From positions 1-64,000 of the forward strand of contig JAHDYR010000028.1 in assembly GCA_019828565.1 (NCBI GenBank): 64,000 nt of DNA, given 5' to 3'. The position numbers were made by a program, and so were the translations under genes. This DNA comes from Carpediemonas membranifera. Its lineage: Eukaryota; Fornicata. The notes beneath the pieces are model-generated. The model saw only the letters and a list, made by a program, of their open reading frames with translations, searched no databases and had not been told where the DNA came from. Within the stretch, counting starts at the first letter, position 1, and each line of letters opens with the position of its first letter. Below, piece by piece: positions 9,737-18,082 of this stretch.

Positions 9737-10078
9737 CGAGGAGCTTGCGGAGCTGCTCGGAGTCGAGATATCTTCATCGAGCTGCCCGGAGGTGCTCGAG
9801 AGACCCAAAAGATCGTCCAGTGGGCCCGGGGTTGCGACCCCCGAGACCTGTGGCGTGGGATGTTCGGCCCCGACGCCGTAGGGGATGTTGCTGTCCGCGT
9901 AAGAAGTGGATACTGCAGTGAGGATGATGTCCTCCCACCAGAAGTGCTCCGCAGGGTCGGATTTTTCAGTTGCGACGTACGTGTCCGGCGATGAGCGTCC
10001 TCCATCGCTGGCCATCATCTGCTGGTGTACCTCTTGCATGGCAGATGATATCATCTGTGGTGTGAGCTCAGTTTGCAT
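9737..10078 (-). pseudogene. Element A gag N-terminus
   Basis: The ATG at 10078 opens a frame of 114 codons that runs to the last base of the CGAG target site at 9737 and then, across element B, in frame into 3420. It is a polar, acidic, Ser/Gly-rich N-terminal gag region with no zinc finger. This placement supplies the missing start of the element A gag-pol. Confidence 0.8.
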
Positions 10079-10182
10079 AAAGGTTTACCGATAACTAGTT
10101 GTGACTCACCTGGAGTCGCGCAGGGTGACTCCACGACTCTCGCACTTTAAGGCCATCTTGAGTCGGGCTGCTCCGGCTACAC
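10079..10182 (-). other. Probable element A leader or 5' LTR remnant
   Basis: About 100 bp separates the element A gag ATG from the truncated chromodomain of element C. It has no ORF. A TGTAGCCGGAGCAG start on the minus strand at about 10180 shares the TGTAGCC beginning with the plus-strand end of the B LTR, but I cannot identify a partner copy, so the LTR reading is tentative. Confidence 0.35.
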
Positions 10183-11107
10183 TTACGACACGTCCTCGGC
10201 ACCATAGCCATCCCAGCGGATGAGGAACTCGAAGGAGGTCTTGTTGGGGCCGCCACGGTGGGCCAGGATCTCTTGTACAAGGTAGGAGTCCTCGTCCATG
10301 GCGACGAGCTCGATGTCAGTGAGGAGGCTATTGGAGACGAAGCGGCGGAGGCGTGTGGCGTGATAGGTCTGGGTGCGACGAGTCGCAGGATTGATAACCT
10401 CGTAAATGTCGTTCGAGCGGGAGGTTATGGTGTAGGGGCCCATGAGCTTGGGGGTCAACTTGCTGTCGGGACGCGTCGGGTAGGTTACTGACCTGGTCGC
10501 CGATGGCAAAGACGTCCGAGGTTGAAGGGCCGGGGTTGAAGGTCTGATCCTGGTTAAGGCGGGCTGCTTGAACGAGGATCTCCTGGATTTGGACGATGTC
10601 TGGGTGCTCTCCCTCTCCCTGTGACACTACGTCGATGATGCTGCGGTCGAGGTTGACGGCGGTGCCGAAGACGAGGGCAGCGGGTGACATGCCAATGCTA
10701 GAGTTGGTGGTAGCGTTAAGAAGGCGTTGGACCATGGGCAGGTACAGAGACCACTTGGAGGAGAGTCTGAGTTCAGAGGTCAGGGCGACGAGATGACGGT
10801 TCACCTCGCGGTTGACCCTCTCGACTAGGCCGTTCGCGCGGTGGTGGTAGGGCAGCGTGACGGTGTGGGCCACGTGCAGGGAGGCCAAGATCTCCTTGAA
10901 GAGCTTGGCAGTGAACTGGGAGCCGCCATCAGTGCGGACGGTCTGAGGGAATCCGTAGTGGCCGGCGAACTGGATGAATGCGCGGCAGGCAGACTCGGAG
11001 GAAGTTAAAGGGACAGCGACTAGCTCTGTAAAGCGTGAGAAGTTGTCAACCGTGACGATGATAAACTTGTTACCAAAGTCATCCTCCGGGAAGGGACCCA
11101 TAGTGTC
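10183..11107 (-). pseudogene. Element C integrase core and truncated chromodomain (3' part)
   Basis: The integrase continues from the LINE insertion point. It reads DTMGPFPEDD, HTD-type motif RTDGGSQF and HHRANGLVERVNREV, followed by the DNA-binding C-terminal domain and, after a frameshift near 10510, a chromodomain start (FLIRWDGYGAEDVS) that stops abruptly at 10183. The frame rejoins that at 21868 when the LINE and one copy of its 15-bp target duplication are removed. Loss of the chromodomain end coincides with the start of element A, so A probably inserted there or a deletion joined them. Confidence 0.8.
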
Positions 11108-12132
11108 CAGTTGAAATGTCCGGTATGGGAAGTTGACGAAACCAACCGGAAAAAGGCCAAAAGCTGGCAATCGGGATTTATCGGATCTCATTGAAAGCTA
11201 TTCGAGCTCGAAGCGAGCGACGGTGCCCCGCGGCGCCAGCATCCACCAAATGGTAATTTCAGGACCAAGAGTTCGTCTGCTCTGGGGCACGAGAGCAGAA
11301 ATGGGAAGTATTCTCCTAACCCACTAGCCATAGGGCACATTGGGGAAGCAAATTGCTCCCCGGAGGAGATCGCCCGTTGCGAAGCAGGTTAGCGCCAGAG
11401 CGGGCCGGCAGAGGACAACTGGCTGCTCCAGGTGAGGTGCGCACCACCTCACCTGGAACCCACTCCCCTGCCCTGTATACCTCGCCGTGCGCCAAGCTAT
11501 GTCGAGCAACAGATGATCGTCCTCGTGTGCCCAAAAATGCACAGAGGCAAAAACCACCCAAAAGGGAATAAGTTAGCCTCGGTAGGAAAGCGTTGACAGA
11601 ATACACAGTACTCTAACAACAAACAAAACCTACCGCCCATGCTCCTGGGACCCACAAGGGGACCAGACGCAACTAAACGCTCCTCGTACAAACCCACAAG
11701 GGAAATCAACGCGAACAAGCGTACTGCGCCACCTTTATGATTGAAACCCCTACCGTAACCGGTACCCGCAGTAGGCCCCAGAGGCACTGCGACACGATTG
11801 CCTCAGACAACTTAACTGGGGCCATATGGCAAAAGTAACCCGAGAGCACCGGGACCGGCGGCCAATAGGCTCTCACTGGGAGGCCACTGGGCCACACTAC
11901 TCCGGCGCCCGTGCTCTCATGCCGCCCAAGACCGGGCTTGTGGACGTCATCGCCACGAGAGCCGGGATCGCCGCCCGCCGCCGGCATAGGCAACAGGGCC
12001 ACCACAACAGGCCCCCAGTACACCAGCCATACCGGACAACAGACCGGGAGCGCTGAGGGCCCCGTCCACAGCCCCACAAGAAACGCCCAGCCGAAGCCAA
12101 AAGGCATAAACCATCACGGTGTTTACCAGGAC
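11108..12132. other. LINE alpha 5' region, no plus-strand gene seen
   Basis: About 1 kb follows the 5' junction. It contains a perfect hairpin at 11432-11455 (CCAGGTGAGGTGCGCACCACCT region) and several short open frames on both strands with no recognisable features. Family beta has only 0.47 kb before ORF1, so this region is extra. Confidence 0.4.
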
Positions 12133-13050
12133 TCACAACCTCTTGGGAGTGACGCGACCCAGGAAGGAAACAACCGGGCTGCGACCACAAGATTCAGGAC
12201 GAGGGGCGTGAATGGCAACCAGCTGGTGCAGCCGGGCGTCTATGCGAGCACGAAGGCGCTTATAGACCCGCATTTGGCCCCTCAGCTCAGCGTCGAAACC
12301 CCGAGCCGACTTAGACTCGTGGGGACTCAGGTCCTCGTCACGGTAATTCTGAGCCAGGTAGGAAAAGGCAGCGGCACGCTCCCGCCACCGGCTGGCCAGG
12401 ACGTCCACCTGGGCAAAATCGTCAGCTATGGTCCGCAGGAAATGCGCCTCCCAACCCCGAGGAGTCGCCGGGCCAGGAGTCGGGGACTCCCGAGAAGGAG
12501 CGGTGAAGCCCCTGCCGCCACAAGGCAAGGGACTACCCTGGGGCCCGGAGGGGAATATGGGATCCCCCGTCGGAGTGCGAAGAGGGCCCTGCTTCCCGGG
12601 AAAGAGGCGGCGCCCCCGAAATCGGAGTCCAGGCCGTACTCGGGCCAAGGACTCGATAGGGATCGGAGTGCATAACCCCTGGTAATGCACCTCCCCCTCT
12701 GGGGACCGCTGGGCAGCGGAGGCGCCGGCCGAATGGCCAGGAGGAGGCGTGAAGGTGGAAGGAGAGATGGAACGGACGCATGGGGAATAAGGGACAGCAG
12801 CCCCGTGTGGGGCGATGCTCCCTGTCCCTGCAATAAGGTTCCCTTTTGGGTTTTCGCCAGACATGTTTTGTGTGGAAACAAGGTCCGCAACAAACCTCGC
12901 ATACCTCGCCCCTGAACCATCCGCCCTGAGGAAGGGAAAGGAGCCATACAAGACCAGGACATCGCTGGCTGGCGCCCCTTGGAACCTCCACCAAACCTCC
13001 TCAAGCCCCTCCGAGAAGCTGGCAAAAGTGCACTTCCCGCCTTTTGCCAC
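12133..13050 (-). CDS. Candidate antisense ORF in LINE alpha 5' region, unknown
   Basis: A 305-codon minus-strand frame faces away from ORF1. Its C-terminal ~90 residues look like an amphipathic helical bundle (FAQVDVLASRWRERAAAFSY, then VYKRLRARIDARLHQLV), and the middle is proline/glycine-rich. The opposing plus frame (11911-12675) is low complexity, so the minus frame is the better candidate, but no family is recognised and GC-rich DNA can hold long chance frames. If real it would resemble, in position only, antisense ORFs known in 5' regions of mammalian L1. Confidence 0.35.
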   Translation of the reverse strand: MAKGGKCTFASFSEGLEEVWWRFQGAPASDVLVLYGSFPFLRADGSGARYARFVADLVSTQNMSGENPKGNLIAGTGSIAPHGAAVPYSPCVRSISPSTFTPPPGHSAGASAAQRSPEGEVHYQGLCTPIPIESLARVRPGLRFRGRRLFPGKQGPLRTPTGDPIFPSGPQGSPLPCGGRGFTAPSRESPTPGPATPRGWEAHFLRTIADDFAQVDVLASRWRERAAAFSYLAQNYRDEDLSPHESKSARGFDAELRGQMRVYKRLRARIDARLHQLVAIHAPRPESCGRSPVVSFLGRVTPKRL

Positions 13051-14640
13051 TCCAAATGGAAACAGGGGAATATCCCAACAGGGACATGCCAGATAGGGAA
13101 GAAAGCATGATTTATGGCTTATTCGCCCTTAAGGCTGCACCCAGAAGGGATCTCAGGAAAACCAGAAGGGAAAAAGCAAATACGTCCATTATCCAGCTCG
13201 GCAACGCGATAGGATACGACAAGATTGTAGACCCAGAACAGGGAAGCTTTACAGCAAAGGAAGGCCCAGGGGAGCTCCGGAAAAGCCGGGCCAAGAAGCT
13301 GTTTGCATCACTTCCCCTCCTGAGACGGTACACAAAAAGCCGCCCAACAGCCATACTGGCTATTCATTGAAGGGAACCGGCTGGACCTAGAGCAGGCGGA
13401 GACACTAAGCCGGCTTCGCCCAGGGTCCCCCAAATTTGTGTTCTACCCCAGAGTCCAGGCGGACTACTCCAAGTACGTAGCACATCCCCACCGGACGAGC
13501 CAGACGGCACCAGCTAGTGAGCAACACACCCCATCACTTCTCCCCGTGGAGGAGGGCCTTGATCTCGGCCGAATCCATAACCGGGACTTTTTCGAGACCA
13601 CGCCACACAATGACCTCGAACAGCTCCCAAAGCGTCCCAGACGCCTTGGATTGCGCAAACACCACCCCAAATGGGATCAAGGAGTCGTTAACGCCACTGG
13701 GCAAGCAACTGGCCACACCGGACGAATGGGACTGCATCAGAGCCTCAGCAGATGCGGCTATTCCCACAAGGGACGTTGCCATGGTCTTCACCAGAGATGA
13801 CGCAACGGACTTCACTGCCCGAACGGGAAAGGTCGCAAGGACGCTCCTCCTAGAGCTCGTGGCAACATCGCTGCAAGCTGCAGGACATTCTTCGATCTCA
13901 GGCAACGGCATCCAGACCAAGTACGGGATGGAGGCTGCAATGTGGCTCCTCCATGCCGCCGGACACGCCATCTCCGCGGGAGCTGCAGCCAGAGGGCTCC
14001 CCCTCACTAGGACGCGAAAACAAGAAGCTCTGGGCCGACCTAGGCCGGGGAACTAGCCAAAGGGCAAGGCTACCACGCCCCTCACCCCCCGGAGGGCGAG
14101 GTTTCCGCAGACCAGACGGCACGCCCATCCAGATCTGGACCCAGGGCCCCGTCGAGGAGATCCTCATCTACAGCAGAACCGAGGGTGTGATGAGGCCAGT
14201 CTTCCCACCCCCACCCCTGGAAGAAGAGCCTTCGGCAGCAGAGGCAGACCTGAGGGAGGAGGTCAGAGACCTCATCCAACGGTGGTCAGTCCCCGGCTTC
14301 CCCGAACTCTGGTCGGCATGGGATAAGACCAGGCGTCTCTGGCCCCCACCCGCGAGGATTGCCCGCGAACTGGTGTCTGCCTCCTTTCTGACGCGCAACA
14401 TCACTAACTACTGGCTCACAACGGGGCAGACCCAAGTTATAGAGCCCGTACGGGACGGGGCATCTCATGGAGCCCTGGGTACTAACGAAGAAGAAACCCC
14501 CTGGGCCCGAGCGGCAGCAGGACTTCCGGCCCTGATGACACACCCACCACGCCAAACAAGGGCACATGCGGGCCCAGCATGGGAGCTAGCCCGCCTCGTT
14601 CCAATATCACCCAACGAGCCAACACCACCAGGCAGTTGAT
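13044..14640 (+). pseudogene. LINE alpha ORF1, N-terminal portion
   Basis: Several overlapping frames (13044-13370, 13438-13800, 13517-14056, 13953-14639) together follow the order of the intact family beta ORF1 at 53081-56596. A shared block reads RTGKVART here and RRTGKFTGK there. No catalytic motif is visible. At least three frameshifts are needed to read through, so the copy is dead. Confidence 0.6.
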
Positions 14641-15439
14641 CGCTATGGTGGACTTTGAGGAAGGAAGAGCCAGATCCAACCAAGGAGACGAGGCCATCAT
14701 TTGCGAAGGGGCGGCACTGATTTTCGACCCAGCTAACGAGCAAATCCTCTACTACATGCACGGGATGCTTGGGGAAGACATCACAGTGGATGCCCTGGAC
14801 CAATGTCTGTGGGCCACGCACTACATCCATGGCTGCCCACCAGCTACGTTTGTCGACGTCACCACGGGCAAAGCCCCCAAGGGATACGAAGCAGACTTCC
14901 CCCACGCCAAGCGATGGTGCACCGAGATGGCTACAGAGCTGAAGAGACTGGAAGACGACTCGGGGCCACAGAAGACCCACGTCCACATCGTGGCTAAGGG
15001 AGTCGAGGCTGAGAGAAGCATCCTGACCAGTGAGAAGTTCGTCCCAGACGGGAACCTCCGCACCTGGCTAAGCTTACGCCTCATGGATGAAACTGACCTC
15101 AACACGATCTTCCCCAACATCCTCGACACGCTGACCTGGTTCTACCCCAATAGTGGGGAGAAGAGCCTCACCGGCCTCCCCTCCCGACCCCAGTCCGAAC
15201 TGGGCCGGACCTGGACCAGAAGGTACCAACAGCGCCCGGAGGCAAAATTGGTGTGCCCCTATCACAAGCACGCACCCCACCACTGCCACTGCGCCCTAGC
15301 AGATGTCTCCATATTCTACGCCAGACTAGCAACAGCGTTCTGGATGAGAGACAACCCAGGCTGGGACTGGGGGCAGGTAGAAGCCCACCTCACAGCCCTA
15401 GGAAGCATGCTCATGGGCAGGGGAGTCGCCGTACCATGA
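14579..15439 (+). pseudogene. LINE alpha ORF1, DnaQ/Maelstrom-like domain
   Basis: The frame contains MVDFEEG (14644 onwards), CPPATFVDVTTGK, IVAKGVEAE and a cysteine/histidine cluster CPYHKHAPHHCHC (about 15259-15300). All four blocks recur in the same order in family beta ORF1. The spacing of an acidic DFE on an early strand and a late CxxH...C cluster matches what is known for Maelstrom-type RNase H folds (Glu-Cys-His-Cys), with the DxE of DnaQ exonucleases also present. The fold assignment is inference; the homology between the two LINE families is directly visible. Confidence 0.55.
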
Positions 15440-15491
15440 TGAATACAAGGACCTGGCGACCAAAGTCAACGCCAGACACGGCCTCGGCACC

Positions 15492-16391
15492 GTGGCGGCC
15501 GGTCGCCTAACCCCATTGTCCCAACAAGTCAACCTCTTTGGCACCAAGAACCCCAAACGGGGCCAGATTATCATGACCAACTGGGAGGAAAACGATTTCA
15601 GCTCCGGAAAGGGTATCACCAGAGCCCTGGAAGGAACAGCCGTGATCATCGGAAACCCAGAATCGCTCGCGAGAGTAGGCGAACCAGCGCGACCCATCCT
15701 CCTGGAAATCCACTCGGAGTGGAACGGGCGCCGCCACGACGGTTTCCCTTGGGCGAACCTGAGGGGGGAGCCCACGGAAATAGACGCGGAAAAGATGCTT
15801 ACTCTAGACGTCAGCGACACCAAAACGATGACCCTATCCCAAGCGGCGTCTTTGATGCCCGTCCACAAATTCGACATAGCTGGAGGCCACATGGGCAGAG
15901 AAGCCAGGAAGAAGATCTTCAACTACTTCACGGAGGTCCCAGCCGACGATCGAGAACTCCTGGCCAACATGTGTGTCGACCCGGAGACAGGCTCCATCAA
16001 CTTCCTCCCCTCGTTCCTCCCCCGGGACTGGGGTATCATGGATGAACCAGCAGAAAGAGGGAAGAGGCGAGTGGGCACCTTGAGGAGCGCCTCCTGGATA
16101 GGCAAACTCGCCCTGGCGGGCTCAGGCGTGGAACACCCAAAAGGGGGGAAGCCATGGGACACGCTGAACTGTGTTTTCCCGGAAGGCGCCAGCACTAACG
16201 CCAAGAACAGACTGAGGACCGAGAGGAAGCAGGCGCTTCGAACAAAGGTGAGACGAAGGGCTACTGAACTCGCCAAGATGCTCCACAGGAGGACGGAGGT
16301 CTACCTGCCGAATGGCGGCATAGGGGGCCTATATGGCCCTCCACGCGGGCAAATTGTCACTGAACAACCGCAAAGTAGCAGGACAGAGTGA
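15492..16391 (+). pseudogene. LINE alpha ORF1, post-DnaQ region
   Basis: A 299-codon frame continues ORF1 after a frameshift near 15440-15490. It shares FGTK with the family beta FGTYPIGD region, TLSQAASLMPVHK with LINE alpha copy 2 (TLSQAASLVPLHK), and SFLPRDWGI with both. The PRDWG block is the most conserved piece of this part. Function unknown. Confidence 0.6.
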
Positions 16392-16562
16392 ACAGAGCCC
16401 GGGCCCCCTCCAACTAAGAGCTATGCCCCCCCATACCCCCCAACCCATCAGCCAAGACCCGCCAGGTCAGACAGGTGGACCAAGAGGACCTGCAGCCCAA
16501 AAAGAGCACGACAGGAGGACACCGACCTGGGCAGAGGCATAGCGGCCCTGCTGGACCAAGCC

Positions 16563-16889
16563 ATGGCCCGGCGAGAAGCAGAGGTCAGACAACAGCTGGA
16601 AGAAGCTGCAGCCAGAACCATCAACGAGCTCAAGGCCAAAAGCCAGGAGCTGGAGGAAGAACGGGAAGCCCGGAGAGCAGCCCAAGCTGCGTTGGACGAG
16701 ATGCGGAAGGACCTCAGGAAGACAACGGAGAAGTGCTCGTCTCTAACCGAAGAGAACGAGGACTTACTCAGCCGCGCGGCCCGACTCTCGGCAACCAACG
16801 AAGCCCTCAGCTTCACCCTAGCAGCCAAGATGGATAACTTCAGGTCTGACCTGAGAAGGAAGAGAGGCGAGGAGAAGGAAGGAGAGTAG
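16563..16889 (+). pseudogene. LINE alpha ORF1 C-terminal coiled coil
   Basis: A 108-residue heptad-rich segment is almost entirely Glu/Lys/Arg/Ala/Leu (EVRQQLEEAAARTINELKAK). The same type of segment ends ORF1 in LINE alpha copy 2 (61290-61600) and, shorter, in family beta. It probably trimerises or multimerises ORF1p. In mammalian L1 the coiled coil is N-terminal, so the placement here is different. Confidence 0.65.
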
Positions 16890-17461
16890 AAACAATCATA
16901 AGTAAGAGGTGCAGAGGGTAGTGTGATATAAGTCTGAGCTAAAAGTGTATATATGAACCAGCATGTATGGCCAGGCTGTGACTAGTAGGGCCTTAAAGTC
17001 CAAATGGACACCGGCGAACCATTCCGGCGGGAGCAAAAATGCAACACATTCTTTTTCAACAAACCCCTGTGCCCCACAGGGGCCGGGGGCAGGGTTACCA
17101 AAAGGTAAAAAGAGCCCTGCCTGTCCGGCAGGCTGTAACTCCAGCCTTGGGAGGGGCAACAACCACTGTCGCTCCCACCTAAGCTCGTTAGGTAATGGTC
17201 CTGCCATGCGGCGAGGAAGGAAGCTAAGCGGAGACCGGCAGCAATGCCGACAAGCATCGTGAGGCCCCGACTGTGAAAGGGAATGGTATGCCCTAGGCCG
17301 GGAACTAAGGGAATACAGGCACAAGCCTGCCCAAAAGGAAACGACTGCTCGGTTAGAGGCCTCAGCAACCCACCAAAAGGTACGCCCAAAAAGGGAATGT
17401 CTACAAAGAGCAGATTAGTGCGCGCAGGGTAACTCCCGCAGTTTATGTCAGAACAACCTGA
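16890..17461 (+). ncRNA. Conserved hairpin-rich spacer between LINE ORF1 and ORF2
   Basis: No frame is conserved here, but from about 17055 to 17290 the sequence aligns with 61815-62080 of LINE alpha copy 2. Helices seen include CCCCTG...CAGGGG, GCAGGG (17089-17094) with CCCTGC (17115-17120), GCCTG/CAGGC (17119 onwards), GGCTG/CAGCC, GGGAG/CTCCC and ACCTAA/TTAGGT. The second helix changes to GCGGGT/ACCCGC in copy 2, a compensatory change. A T-rich stretch precedes the helices. It is probably an RNA structure acting in ORF2 translation or processing; that role is inferred. Confidence 0.55.
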
Positions 17462-18082
17462 ATGAGAATAATATCGCTAAACAGCGAAGGGCACCTAGCG
17501 GGCGCAAACGATTACAGCGGATCCATAGCTTTATCCATCCGCAAGAGGATAAGGACTGATGCGATCCTCCTCCAGGAAACCAAGCGGTACGGTAATACCA
17601 CCATCCCTTGCTGGGTAGATCTCCAGTACGCCTGTGCAGGAGAGGTCAAGCCATTAGAGGCAACGCGCAAGCGACCCACAAAGGGACTGGCCACACTGAT
17701 TAGCCCGCACTCCAAAGCGGAATGGGACGTAGGCGTGTCCGACGGGACGAACCCACGAATCCAAGTAAGCATCCTCAAAGCATCGAGGGCCACGGCAGTC
17801 ATCAATATCTACGCTCCCGATAGTGGATGTGCACGACCCGAGATTGAGGAGTTCGACCGGATGCTAGAGCAAACCGTCGCGAACTATGAGGGGTGTGACA
17901 TCATCATCATCGGGGACTGGAACAGGAGGCCAGGGAAACTCAGGCAAGCAACTGCGATGACCCTCCAGCGATGGAACCTCACCCCAATAGCACCAACTGC
18001 ACCGACGTACGGGACTAACTCCCGAACGTCCACAATAGACTTATGCAGCGGTAACAGGGGGTATCCAAAACCCGGTTGTTAG
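17462..18082 (+). pseudogene. LINE alpha ORF2: APE-type endonuclease
   Basis: The frame starts at an ATG in the context AACAACCTGAATG, which is conserved in copy 2. It contains LNSEGH, LLQETKRY (catalytic Glu), INIYAPDSG, IIIGDWN (Asp/Asn pair) and SRTSTIDL, the order of exonuclease III-type LINE endonucleases. A frameshift at about 18040 cuts off the last SxH-type block, which continues in another frame (IGHWGSAHKATELTW). The domain would nick target DNA for target-primed reverse transcription. Confidence 0.85.

Larger units (their letters stand above)
1..10180 (-). mobile_element. Ty3/gypsy element A, split by element B and cut by the window edge
   Basis: This is a discontinuous minus-strand retrotransposon. 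Its 5' part (gag N-terminus) lies at 9737-10078, and the rest (gag, protease, RT, RNase H, integrase) runs from 3420 down to the left edge. The gap between them is element B. The codon ending at 9737 is followed in frame by the codon starting at 3420 once B and one CGAG duplicate are taken out, which shows that the two parts were one gag. The element is dead: its RT motif A aspartate is Asn, the RNase H-integrase linker is deleted and the integrase is frameshifted. Confidence 0.85.

Noticed and set aside
11911-12675. Plus-strand 254-codon frame in the LINE alpha 5' region
   Set aside because: Composition is Gly/Pro/Arg/Thr-rich without helices. The opposing minus frame is the better candidate.
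17055-17290. Hammerhead ribozyme in the LINE spacer
   Set aside because: I looked for the CTGANGA and GAAA core boxes and did not find them in the required order.
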